NCBI RefSeq assembly: GCF_001642795.1
Contig: NZ_LKEH01000026.1
Location: 90,731-154,730 of the forward strand
Direction of reading: 5' to 3'
Origin: Pseudomonas viridiflava
GTDB lineage: Bacteria > Pseudomonadota > Gammaproteobacteria > Pseudomonadales > Pseudomonadaceae
Length of the DNA stretch: 64,000 nt
Positions 8,648 through 18,200 of this stretch are shown here, one piece after another. Position 1 is the stretch's first letter, and the number at the start of each line of letters is the position of its first letter. The position numbers and the translations under genes were made by a program. The notes beneath the pieces were generated by a model. The model ran no database searches, was not told the DNA's origin, and worked only from the letters and a program-made list of their open reading frames with translations.

Positions 8648-9017
8648 TTCAAAGCATCTCTAAAGGTATAGGCAGGTCCGAGGAGTCGGATAATGGGCCA
8701 TACATAGTTGTTTTCCCTGAACACTCCATGTGTTCAAACTTCTACAGCCTTTTCACAGTGCGAGCACAGGCAGCATTCCGGCAACTGTTTAACGACAGTG
8801 CCAGACTTTCAATGTGCTCGAGGCGCCCTTTATAGCTGCGTCCGGCAACGAAAGAAAGCCTGTGAAAGGGCGACAGACGGTTTTTGATTAATTGTATTTT
8901 TTAATTTCAGCTTGGCGGGATGCTGCCGATAGGGTCTGTATCCAATGCCTCGGCGGTCGTATTCACGTTAAATCCCCCAAAGGCCTTACTTTTTACAATG
9001 TTGTACTGGAGAACATC
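8648..9017. promoter_or_regulatory. Divergent promoter region of two chemoreceptors
   Basis: This 370-bp spacer carries the promoters of both receptors. GCCGATAG at 8925-8932 resembles the -10 of flagellar sigma-28 promoters (GCCGATAA) in the direction of the right-hand gene, but no good TAAA -35 lies at the 15-bp spacing, so the assignment is weak. Confidence 0.35.
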
Positions 9018-10940
9018 ATGAACAGCTGGTTCGCGAACATCAGCGTGAATATGAAGCTGGCCCTCGGATTCGGGCTTGTACTTGTTTTTACTGCCATTCT
9101 TGCGCTCACGGGATGGACCAGCCTCAGTGGGCTGATCGACCGCAGCAACTGGATGAGCGACATCACCTCGCTCAATGCGCAGTTGACCAAGTTACGGGTA
9201 ACACGCCTGCAATATATGGTGGCCGATGGCGATGAAAAGGTCGCCGAAACCGTTCAGGTCTCGCTGGACGGCTTCAAGGCCTACCAGGAAAAGCTGCTGA
9301 CCTCGTTCAAGAGCCCCGCGAACGTGCAGATGCTCCAGCAGCTGGGCGTGGTGATCGCTGATTATCAGAAATCCCTGAACAACATGCGCAGCGGCTATAA
9401 GACCAGCATCGCATTGCGCAAGGATCTGACGGTTCATGCCACCAAGGCCACCGAAATGCTGGACCGGATTCTGGCCGACGTGAAGAAGCTGGACGCCACC
9501 GACGAAAGCCGTTTCAACCAGTACGAGCTGATTGTCGGTGCCAAGGACGACCTGATGCAGGCACGCTACGAAGTCCGCGGCTACCTGACGGACATCTCGC
9601 CGGAAAACGAGCAGTCTGCCGCAGGCAAGCTGGATGACGCGATCAAGAACCTCGATCAGCTGAAAGCAACATTCGGCGTTACCCATGCCGACGCACTCAA
9701 GCAACTGGAAACGTCTCTGCTGGCCTATCGCACTACCTTGCAGAACTTCAAGACGTCCAGCGGCGACATCGCCCAGGCGCGTAAGGAAATGACCGTACAG
9801 GGGCAGGACATCGTCAAGCTCAGCGAGGCCATGTATCAGCTGCAACTGGATCGCCGCGACGTGGAAAGCGCTCAGGCCCGCAATATGCAGATCGGCTGCA
9901 CCCTGCTGGCGATGATTCTGGGCATCATTGCCGCTGTGATCATCACGCGTCAGATCACCCGTCCTCTGCAGGAAACCATGGCGGTGGTCGACCGAATCGC
10001 GTCGGGCGACCTGTCGCAGACCATGGTCGTGACCCGTCGTGATGAACTGGGTGTGCTGCAACAGGGCATCCAGCGCATGGGCACTACCTTGCGCGAGCTG
10101 ATTGGCGGTATCCGCGACAGCGTGGTGCAGATCGCCAGCGCCGCCGAGGAATTGTCGGCCGTGACCGAACAGACCAGCGCCGGTGTGAACAGCCAGAAAG
10201 TCGAAACCGATCAGGTGGCAACGGCCATGCACGAAATGTCGGCCACGGTCGCCGAAGTGGCGCGCAACGCCGAGCAGGCTTCCGAAGCGGCGTCGACTGC
10301 CGACAAGGAAGCGCGTGCCGGTGATCAGGTGGTGAGCGAAGCCATCGGCCAGATCGAAAAACTGGCGGCCGAAGTGGTGCGTTCTTCCGACGCCATGACG
10401 TTGCTGGAGCAGGAAAGCGACAAGATCGGCAAGGTGATGGACGTGATCAAGGCGGTCGCCGAGCAGACCAACCTGCTGGCACTCAACGCCGCCATCGAAG
10501 CCGCACGTGCCGGTGAAGCCGGACGTGGCTTCGCAGTAGTGGCGGACGAGGTGCGTGGCCTTGCGCAACGCACTCAGCAGTCCACCGAGGAAATCGAGAA
10601 TCTGGTCGCCGCGCTGCAGAACGGTACACGCCAGGTGTCCAGCATCATGCTCAGCAGCCGTGATCTGACGGTCAGCAGTGTGCAGCTAAGCCGCAAGGCC
10701 GGCACCTCGCTGAACAGCATCACGCAGACGGTTTCCAACATTCAGGCGATGAACCAGCAGATCGCGGCAGCCGCTGAAGAGCAGAGTGCAGTGGCCGAGG
10801 AAATCAGCCGCAGCATCATCAACGTTCGCGACGTGTCCGAGCAGACCGCTTCGGCCAGTGAAGAAACCGCCGCCTCCAGCGTCGAACTCGCACGCCTGGG
10901 CGGACAACTGCAGACGATGGTCAGTCACTTCAAGATTTGA
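9018..10940 (+). CDS. Methyl-accepting chemotaxis protein, HBM type (McpS/McpQ-like)
   Basis: The start at 9018 is chosen over the longer frame because TGGAGAA lies 8-10 nt upstream and the resulting N terminus [19 protein letters not shown] is the standard start of Pseudomonas HBM receptors. The 640-residue protein has TM1 at about 13-33, a long all-helical periplasmic region of about 240 residues (helical bimodular domain, about 40-285), TM2 near 290-310, HAMP and MA domain with the hairpin [20 protein letters not shown]. putida McpS (639 aa) of this type senses TCA-cycle intermediates; the ligand here is inferred to be an organic acid. A strong terminator follows. Confidence 0.9.
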   Translation: MNSWFANISVNMKLALGFGLVLVFTAILALTGWTSLSGLIDRSNWMSDITSLNAQLTKLRVTRLQYMVADGDEKVAETVQVSLDGFKAYQEKLLTSFKSPANVQMLQQLGVVIADYQKSLNNMRSGYKTSIALRKDLTVHATKATEMLDRILADVKKLDATDESRFNQYELIVGAKDDLMQARYEVRGYLTDISPENEQSAAGKLDDAIKNLDQLKATFGVTHADALKQLETSLLAYRTTLQNFKTSSGDIAQARKEMTVQGQDIVKLSEAMYQLQLDRRDVESAQARNMQIGCTLLAMILGIIAAVIITRQITRPLQETMAVVDRIASGDLSQTMVVTRRDELGVLQQGIQRMGTTLRELIGGIRDSVVQIASAAEELSAVTEQTSAGVNSQKVETDQVATAMHEMSATVAEVARNAEQASEAASTADKEARAGDQVVSEAIGQIEKLAAEVVRSSDAMTLLEQESDKIGKVMDVIKAVAEQTNLLALNAAIEAARAGEAGRGFAVVADEVRGLAQRTQQSTEEIENLVAALQNGTRQVSSIMLSSRDLTVSSVQLSRKAGTSLNSITQTVSNIQAMNQQIAAAAEEQSAVAEEISRSIINVRDVSEQTASASEETAASSVELARLGGQLQTMVSHFKI

Positions 10941-10956
10941 AGAAAGTTGCAAGTTC

Positions 10957-10989
10957 AATCAAGCCCGGTTTAGCCGGGCTTGATTTTTT
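10957..10989 (+). terminator. Intrinsic terminator of the HBM receptor gene
   Basis: TCAAGCCCGG (10959-10968), loop TTTAG, CCGGGCTTGA (10974-10983), then TTTTTT. The stop codon is 17 bp upstream. Confidence 0.92.
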
Positions 10990-11018
10990 CCGGATCAGAA
11001 TTTTATGCGTCGCATTAT

Positions 11019-11639
11019 TTAACGCGATAACCGCTCAACATAATCAACCACCGCAATGTGATCGACTTTCCTTTTCCCCGCCTCCAAAAAAGCACGGTAA
11101 TAATCGCTTTCCATCAACTGATCGATATCCTGCCGGATCTTCTTCTGTATCGAATAAGGAATATCAGGTTCTTCGTGGTGTATGGCATAAGCGCTTTCGA
11201 GCACATCTATCAAGCGGGATCGAAACTTGTCCAGACCCCGTCCGCTGGCGACGCGTTTGTACGTTGAAAGAAAGAACGTTTCACCACGGCCCGGTCCCGG
11301 GCGGGTCACGTAGGCCACGGCGCACAGGCCGACCCCGCTGCGCTTGCGCCAGTGCACGGCAGCGTGCTCGTCGAGCTGCAGTACATCCTCGCGCCGCCAG
11401 GCATGGCCGCTGTGGATCAGGTGAATGATGGCGGCGTTCAACGCCCGGCGGGTCCCGCTGTAACGCAAATCAGGAAAACGCGCGTAGACCTGCACCTGTT
11501 TGTTCTTCAGGACACGGACGATCCAGACACGACCGCGGGCTTCTCGGGTAATGCCGCGTGGAACGCTATAGGTGACAGCTTCGACAGTTTTGTCGTAACA
11601 CCTCAGACCTGAAATATCGATTTCAGACGATGTGTTCAT
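11019..11639 (-). CDS. Hypothetical protein with an AP2/ERF-like N-terminal segment
   Basis: The 206-residue soluble protein has no signal peptide. Residues about 25-80 follow the pattern of the bacterial AP2/ERF DNA-binding fold: RGITREARGRVWIVRV (first strands, with the W-V-R-V core), ARFPDLRYSG and a helix GTRRALNAAIIHLIHSG. The remainder (from KRSGVGLCAVAY) is basic, with a second possible beta hairpin and a helical C terminus KKIRQDIDQLMESDYYRAFLE. AP2 domains occur in homing endonucleases, phage integrases and small regulators; which applies is unclear. It is monocistronic, converging on the receptor gene. Confidence 0.5.
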   Translation of the reverse strand: MNTSSEIDISGLRCYDKTVEAVTYSVPRGITREARGRVWIVRVLKNKQVQVYARFPDLRYSGTRRALNAAIIHLIHSGHAWRREDVLQLDEHAAVHWRKRSGVGLCAVAYVTRPGPGRGETFFLSTYKRVASGRGLDKFRSRLIDVLESAYAIHHEEPDIPYSIQKKIRQDIDQLMESDYYRAFLEAGKRKVDHIAVVDYVERLSR

Positions 11640-11869
11640 GGGTAGCTTCGACTTGAAAGTTTAAAGACCTGACGCAGGAGCGCGATGAACCGAACCGGCA
11701 ACGGCCGCCCTGCGCTGTTATATAAATGGACACTGTTTCAGTGATGAGCTTACAAAACAGTGTTCAACTCTTTAACACTGTCCGGCTCTGGAACTTCGTC
11801 GCGCACTGTACTTAACTGTAGTCCATCAGCCGTACCCGCTAATGCTTCCTGAACAGTCAGGCTCATTTC

Positions 11870-12868
11870 ATGATGGCGAATACGATCACCCTTGATGCAT
11901 TGAAGGTTGCCGTAGTCATTCCTTGCTTCAACGTAAGAAAGCATATAAACGACGTCATTAACGGTATTGGCAAGGAAGTCGATCGCATCTACGTGGTCGA
12001 CGACTGCTGCCCCGAGCGTTCCGGCAAGGAGGTCGAGCAGCACTGCCGCGACGCACGTGTGGTCATCCTGTTCAACACCGCCAACCTGGGTGTGGGCGGC
12101 GCGGTGATGGCTGGTTACGCCGCTGCACTGGCCGACGGCATGGACATCATCGTCAAGCTCGACGGTGACGGCCAGATGGATCCGGCCCTGATTCCTGCGT
12201 TCGTCGCCCCGATCACCACCGGCGAAGCGGATTACACCAAGGGCAATCGCTTCTTCAACCTCGAAGAAATCAGCCGCATGCCGGGATTGCGCATCGCTGG
12301 CAACGCGACCCTTTCGCTGCTCAATAAGCTCTCGTCCGGGTATTGGGACCTGTTCGACCCGACCAATGGCTACACCGCCATTCATCGAGACGTTGCCCGT
12401 CAGTTACCGATGAGCAAGATCAGCCAGCGTTACTTCTTCGAGAGCGACATGCTGTTCCGTCTGGGCACCCTGCGCGCCGTGGTGGTGGACATCCCGATGC
12501 ACGCCCTCTACGGCGACGAGGTCAGCAACCTCAAGGTTTCCCGCGTTCTTGGCGAGTTCATGACCAAGCATGCTCGCAATCTGTTCAAGCGCCTGTTCTA
12601 CAACTACTACCTGCGGGATATGTCACTGGCGTCGTTCGAACTGCCTCTGGGCATGTTGCTGTTGATATTCGGCAGCGTATTCGGTGCGTTTCACTGGGTG
12701 CATGCCTGGCAGACCGGCGTCGCCAATTCGGCAGGGACCGTGATGGTCTCGGCGCTGCCCGTTCTGGTCGGTATCCAGCTGATTCTGGCCTTCATCGGAC
12801 ATGACGTTCAGGCGGTGCCCAGACGCCCCATTCACCTCCAGACCCGGTACCTGAACAGTGGCGCCTGA
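11870..12868 (+). CDS. GtrB-like family 2 glycosyltransferase with membrane tail
   Basis: The 332-residue protein starts with a GT2 fold (KVAVVIPCFNV, YVVDD, metal-binding KLDGDGQMDP around residue 100) of the polyprenyl-phosphate hexosyltransferase type and ends in two hydrophobic helices (about 250-275 and 285-310). Such enzymes charge undecaprenyl phosphate with a sugar on the cytoplasmic face. It overlaps the next small membrane gene by 11 nt. Upstream, the 230-bp spacer holds a hairpin CAGTGTT/AACACTG at 11758-11780. The ribosome site is weak; ATG 11873 is equally possible. The sugar cannot be read from sequence. Confidence 0.8.
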   Translation: MMANTITLDALKVAVVIPCFNVRKHINDVINGIGKEVDRIYVVDDCCPERSGKEVEQHCRDARVVILFNTANLGVGGAVMAGYAAALADGMDIIVKLDGDGQMDPALIPAFVAPITTGEADYTKGNRFFNLEEISRMPGLRIAGNATLSLLNKLSSGYWDLFDPTNGYTAIHRDVARQLPMSKISQRYFFESDMLFRLGTLRAVVVDIPMHALYGDEVSNLKVSRVLGEFMTKHARNLFKRLFYNYYLRDMSLASFELPLGMLLLIFGSVFGAFHWVHAWQTGVANSAGTVMVSALPVLVGIQLILAFIGHDVQAVPRRPIHLQTRYLNSGA

Positions 12869-13211
12869 TCGGGCGGTGTACCTGGCAGCCCTGCTCTGCG
12901 TGCTGGGGATTTCCATCGGGCAAATTCTGTTCAAGGTCACTGCGCGGACCTATGACAGAAGCGGCGACCTGCTCGACCCGGTCATGCTGACCTGGTTCTT
13001 TCTGTCCCTGGCGCTCTACGGCATCACCACCCTGGGCTGGATCTGGGTGTTGCAGAAAGCCGATCTGGGAAGGATCTATCCGCTTATGGCGCTGGCCTTC
13101 GTGCTGGTGCCGATCGGCAGTCATTTCATCTTCGGCGAACGCTTCCACGTTCAGTACTTCGTTGGCGTGATCACCATCATGGTCGGCATCGTGATCACGG
13201 CCTCCTCGTGA
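12858..13211 (+). CDS. Small four-helix EamA/EmrE-like membrane protein, possible lipid-sugar flippase
   Basis: The 117-residue protein has four hydrophobic segments (about 7-25, 42-62, 70-90, 95-115) and resembles half-size DMT proteins such as ArnE/ArnF subunits, with LCVLGISIGQILFK at the start and VGVITIMVGIVI at the end. Between a polyprenyl-phosphate glycosyltransferase and a large polytopic protein it occupies the place of GtrA, so flipping of the lipid-linked sugar across the inner membrane is a reasonable inference. Overlaps its upstream neighbour by 11 nt, implying coupled translation. Confidence 0.7.
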   Translation: MAPDRAVYLAALLCVLGISIGQILFKVTARTYDRSGDLLDPVMLTWFFLSLALYGITTLGWIWVLQKADLGRIYPLMALAFVLVPIGSHFIFGERFHVQYFVGVITIMVGIVITASS

Positions 13212-13242
13212 TCGCTCATGCCCCACACGCAAGGACCGGCCC

Positions 13243-15246
13243 TTGATCAAGTTCATCATTCTGACTGCGTTGCTGGGTGCGGCGATCAGTTTCGTTCGCA
13301 CCGCCTGGATCACTCGGACGGTCAGTGCTCGACTGAAGATAGGCATGAGCGAGCCGACTGCCTTCAGTCTCTGCGTGGTGCTTGTCTTCCTGCTGTTCAC
13401 GGCACTGGGGCTTACCGGTTCGTCCTTGAACCTCGGGCTGCGTAACACGCCGTTCGTGGATGCCGACATGACACGCATCTGGGGCCACGAGCGCCCGATT
13501 CGCAGTGACGAATGGCTGGTGCTGACGCCCATGGCCATCGCCCAGCACAACCATACGCCGCGTTATCCGGTGCTCAACACGTCGCTGGGCCTGGACGGAC
13601 AGAACATGCTGGTTGTCGGTATGGCTGGGGTGCCTGTAGCGCACGTGTCGGCACTGGCCAAACCGGCGACGTGGGGATTCTTTGTTTTCGATCTGAAACG
13701 GGCGCTGGCGTGGTACTGGTGGTTTCCGGCATTCGGCTGTTTTCTGGCGCTGGCGCACCTGTTGAATGCGCTGTCGCCGGGCCGCTGGCGACAGGGTTTT
13801 CTGTTCGCCCTGCTGTTTGTCGCTGCGTCTTATGCGGTGGCCTGGTCGTTCTGGCCGGCGTATGCCGTGTTCTTTCCCTGCGTCGCGTTGTTATGCCTGC
13901 TGAAAATTCTCAGCGCGCGCAGCACATGGCTCCTGTTGCCACTCGGGGTGCTGGCCGGACTTGCGCTCGCAGGTTTTGTGTTGCTGTTGTATCCACCCTG
14001 GCAGGTCTCGGTGAGCTACGTGTTTATCGCGCTGCTGGCAGGTCTGGTCTGGCGCGACCGGTTGTACCGGGGCATCAGACTCGAGCATCTCCTGGCCATT
14101 CTGCTGGCAGTGCTGATCGCAGGCATCGTGCTCATCAGTTGGTGGCTGAGCGCGCAGGACGCCATCCACGCCATGATGCGCACGGTGTACCCGGGCCAGC
14201 GTCATATCGAAGTGGGCGGCGATATGCCGTGGCACATGCTGCTCAAGGGTTTTACCAATCTCGTCGCGTTGCAATACGCCGAAAACACTTCGGTGAATCA
14301 GAGCGAGATCGCCTCATTCCAGTATTACCTGTTGCCGCTGGCCGCACTGTTTTTCATGCGGGCCAGACAAGGCAGGCTGACTGCCGTCGAGGTCGCGCTG
14401 GCTGGCATGGCAGGCCTCATCCTGATCTACATGCTGATCGGCATCGGCACTACGCTGTCCACGTATTCGCTGTGGTCGTACGTGACGGCAAAACGCGCAG
14501 ATCTGGCCTTGGGATTGACCAGCATCCTGCTGACGCATCTGATGATCGCTCCCAGACGCCTGCTGGCCGTCAGGCACGAAAGCCAGGCTTTTATCGCATG
14601 GAGCGTTGCGCTGATCTGGACGGCGCTGGTGTACGACAGTTTCCGGGCAATCGAAGGTTCCGCCTTGTCGGCCTCTGGCACCTCAATCACCCTCGGCCTG
14701 ATGCTGATAGTCCTCGCCAGCAGCTATTTCATGCTCACCCGGCAAAGCGCAGCCTTCCTTGGGCTCAATCTGGGTTTGTCGCTGGCGGCAACGCTAGGCT
14801 TCCACCCTCTGTCGATAGCCCCGACCAACGTGAGCGCCAGCACCAGCGAACCGGCCTTGCCCGTCCTGACGCTGGGTTCGCAGATCCCGGCGATGATGCT
14901 CGCCGCTTCAGGCCGACAGGTGGTCAACGGTATTTTCTATTACCCGCAGCCCACGCTGTGGAAACGACTGGACCCGGACGGTGTGCAGGTTGAACGCTAC
15001 AACCGTTATCAACACCTGATCTTCCTCAGCCGCCCATCCGTCGATCACGATGCTCAAATCGAGGTGCCGCAGCCTGATGTGGTGAATGTGCTGGTCAGCA
15101 CTCGACATCTGGACTTCACACGAATCGGCGCGGGACTCGTTGTCGCACCCGACAGCGACAAACCACAACTGAGCCTCAACCCGACGCTGTCACTGCAACA
15201 CAGCGAAAAAGGCTGGTCATGGTTCAGGGTCCACGGCGCGCCCTGA
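13243..15246 (+). CDS. Large polytopic membrane protein, probable GT-C-type glycosyltransferase
   Basis: The 667-residue protein has about 12-14 transmembrane helices. After the first two helices an external loop contains FVDADMTRIWGHERPIRSDE, with acidic residues where GT-C enzymes keep their catalytic Asp/Glu; the C terminus (about 530-667) is a soluble, probably periplasmic tail. By position it is the third component (GtrC-like) that would move the flipped sugar onto the polysaccharide. The start is a TTG at 13243 with AAGGACC 7 nt upstream; an ATG further in would cut the first helix. No family number is claimed. Confidence 0.65.
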   Translation: MIKFIILTALLGAAISFVRTAWITRTVSARLKIGMSEPTAFSLCVVLVFLLFTALGLTGSSLNLGLRNTPFVDADMTRIWGHERPIRSDEWLVLTPMAIAQHNHTPRYPVLNTSLGLDGQNMLVVGMAGVPVAHVSALAKPATWGFFVFDLKRALAWYWWFPAFGCFLALAHLLNALSPGRWRQGFLFALLFVAASYAVAWSFWPAYAVFFPCVALLCLLKILSARSTWLLLPLGVLAGLALAGFVLLLYPPWQVSVSYVFIALLAGLVWRDRLYRGIRLEHLLAILLAVLIAGIVLISWWLSAQDAIHAMMRTVYPGQRHIEVGGDMPWHMLLKGFTNLVALQYAENTSVNQSEIASFQYYLLPLAALFFMRARQGRLTAVEVALAGMAGLILIYMLIGIGTTLSTYSLWSYVTAKRADLALGLTSILLTHLMIAPRRLLAVRHESQAFIAWSVALIWTALVYDSFRAIEGSALSASGTSITLGLMLIVLASSYFMLTRQSAAFLGLNLGLSLAATLGFHPLSIAPTNVSASTSEPALPVLTLGSQIPAMMLAASGRQVVNGIFYYPQPTLWKRLDPDGVQVERYNRYQHLIFLSRPSVDHDAQIEVPQPDVVNVLVSTRHLDFTRIGAGLVVAPDSDKPQLSLNPTLSLQHSEKGWSWFRVHGAP

Positions 15247-15251
15247 ACCCT

Positions 15252-18200
15252 CTAGTCAGAAGCACGCGGAGGCCAGGCCAGCCCGAAATCAATGTCGTCC
15301 AGCGTCAGGTTGGGGTTGTAGGCATAGTCGCTTTTGATTTTCGGCCAGCGCCGGGCCATGTAAGCCACTTCATCATCGAAGCGTTCCTGTTTTTCCGGCG
15401 AGTCCTCGAAACCACGGGTCGCCGACTCGTAGTGGTACAACTCGGCATACGGTGTCCAGACGTTGACGTACCCGCCCTCCTGAACCCGCAGGCAGAAGTC
15501 GACATCGTTGAACGCTATTTTCAGGTTGACCTCGTCAAGCCCGCCGACCTGCTCGAAGACTTTTTTCCTGATCACCAGACACGCCGCCGTCACCGCAGAA
15601 AACTCCTGAATCAGCACGGCACGGGCGAAATAGCCATATTCGCCTCGGGGCAGAAACTTGTGCGCATGGTTGGCGATGCCGCCGATACCGAGGACGACCC
15701 CGCCATGCTGCAGGCGATCATCGGGAAACCACAGCCGCGCGCCGACAGCCCCGACGCCTGGCTGCAACGCCAGCGAGACCATCTCATTCAGCCAGTCCGG
15801 CGAGATAACCTCGATATCGTTGTTGATCAGCCCGACCAATTCACCGCGCGCCTGGCTGACCGCCCGATTGTTCAACGCTGAATAATTGAAGGGTCCATCG
15901 TCCCGCAGAACGCGGATATCGGGTTGCTGATTGATCTGGGCGAAATACGCCAGCGACTCGGCTTCGTCCGAGCCGTTATCGATCACGATGATTTCATAAT
16001 GCGGATAGGTGGTCAGGCGCTGGATGCTGTCGATGCATTGCTTGAGCAAGGCCCACGCATTGCGGGTCGGGATGATGAGGCTCACCAACGGTGCGGGCTC
16101 TGGCAGCGTGTAATGCACCCGATACATGCCAAAGGGCAACAACTCCACCTCACCCTTTCGTCCCGTGCGATGCAGATGATTGTTCAACGCTTTCACCGCG
16201 GCATGTACCGCGTATGGCTTCTCATCCGACGCCACAGCCGTGCTGCCAGCGTGAATACGCCAGTGATAAAGCACGCGGGGAATGTGGATGATCTGCGCGG
16301 GGCTCAGTTTTTCCGTGCAGCGCAACGCCAGATCGTAATCCTGCGAACCTTCGAACCCTTCCCTGAAGCGGCCCACACGATTGACCAGATCGCGCTGATA
16401 GACGCCCAAGTGAGAGATCATGTTCTGTGAACGGAACAGAAAGGCATTCCAGTCGGATTTGAAGTACGGGGCACTTCGGGCTCCCTGCTGATCGATCTTG
16501 TCTTCGTCGGAATAGATCACCCCGGCCTCCGGGTTGTGGACGATGGCGCGGGCCACCCAGTACAAGGCGTGCTCCGGCAGCAGGTCATCATGGTCCATCA
16601 GCGCGACATAGCGCCCGCTGGCAAGGTCCAGAGCGCAATTGCTGGCCGCCGAGATATGACCGTTTTCGCTGCGCAGCACGATTTTGATCTGTGCGCTCTG
16701 ACGCTGCACTTTCCTGAGAAAGTCGCGTACGGCGGGTTGCCGGGAAGCGTCGTCGGCAATGCACAGTTCCCAGTGCGGATAGACCTGCTGTCTGACGCTG
16801 TCGATGGCCTCGCGAAGCATATCCAGCGGTGGATCGAAGACCGGCATGATGACCGAGATCAGCGGAGGACTTTCCCAATTGCCGATCTCTTCCAGCATGG
16901 CGTCACGAGCGCTGTCATTCAGCGTGTCATAGCGTTTGATCCACGCCGCGTAATCATGACGGTCAGGTGCCTCGTTTTCAGGTGCCGCAGCGTGACCCAC
17001 GGCATTGAACCAGCGCACGCGTTCGATGAGACCACGCACACCGTGCTCGCGCAGTACCGTGGTGGCGCGCCGTGTAGTGGCCTTCAACCCGCCGCCCCGG
17101 CGAATCAGCGCAGGCAGGCGCCGCGAGGCTATGACCAAACGATGTGTGCTCAAAACCGTATGCCGAATCGGCGCAGCCAGCCTGCGGCTGTAGGAGTTTT
17201 CCAACTCATGGATGCGCAGATTCAGTTGATGAATGCGCGTGTCCTTTTCACGCTGCAACTCGAGCATCGCACTCTGCAGCTGCCTGATCAGGTCCTCACG
17301 TTCGCGCAGGTCATGACCATTTTCATTCAACAACCGCTCGACGGTCTGGATGGTGCCTATCTCGCCCTCGATCACATGCCGTTCGATCAGTTGCGTGGCG
17401 CTGTCCAGTTCACTCACCCGCCGCGTCAGGGCCTGAATCTGATCGGACAGGGGCTGCACGGCCGTGCGCAACGAGGTCTCGTGCTGCTGGCTCCAGTTGA
17501 GTCCCTGACTGATGCGGCGAGCAATGACTTCATCGGTGTACAGCACCAGATCGAGGGTCAGCACCAGGTCGCGAATGTCGTGACGTTGCGACAGATCGAC
17601 GGGCAGTTGCAGATAGGGGTCATCGTCAAGGCTGACGAACAGCAGAGAGGATCCGGTGCGCTCCACCTCTTGCAGACCTGATACCGAAGGCAGCGCTGCG
17701 GTCTGGCCATCCCACTGCCAGATCACGGTCTGCTCCTTTTCAATTTGCAGGTTGTCCAGCGAAAAGGTCATGCGCCGGTCGACCGGATCGAGCCGCAATG
17801 ATCGAGGTCGGGGTTCAACATCGCTGAGCGAAAATCGCAGATGCTGGTGACCGGGCAGCACTTCAAGGTTCAGGGCTGCCTCCTCTCTAAAGTTACCCGC
17901 CTCATCGCTGTAATACAGCCGGGCCTGGATTTTGGGAGCGATCGGCGACACCCGCTGATTGATGATCCGGTCCGCCTCCCAGTTCAGAAAACGGCTCGCC
18001 TCAAGGCCGGTCACGAAGGCCTGAAAATGCGCTTCCTGTTCGATGAAACCGTCCAGTTGCGTCGGGGTGATTTCCAGCCCTGCGTGAAACAGTGTTTCGG
18101 TGACGAACTGCCTGCGTGTCAGTGGCATCACACTGCTGCAGAACGGCGAGGCACTGGCGATCAGCAGCAACAGCGCGCGTATCAACAAATGTCCCAGTTC

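Noticed and set aside
8901..8932. A full sigma-28 promoter for the HBM receptor
   Set aside because: The -10 GCCGATAG is close, but there is no TAAA at the required 15-bp spacing.
8998..9010. ATGTTGTACTGGA resembling a Ter core
   Set aside because: One base short and in the leader of a chemoreceptor gene; no second copy near the tus-like gene.
9192..10568. A 458-codon antisense frame over the HBM receptor
   Set aside because: The coding strand gives a clear chemoreceptor; the antisense frame has atypical composition and no ribosome site.
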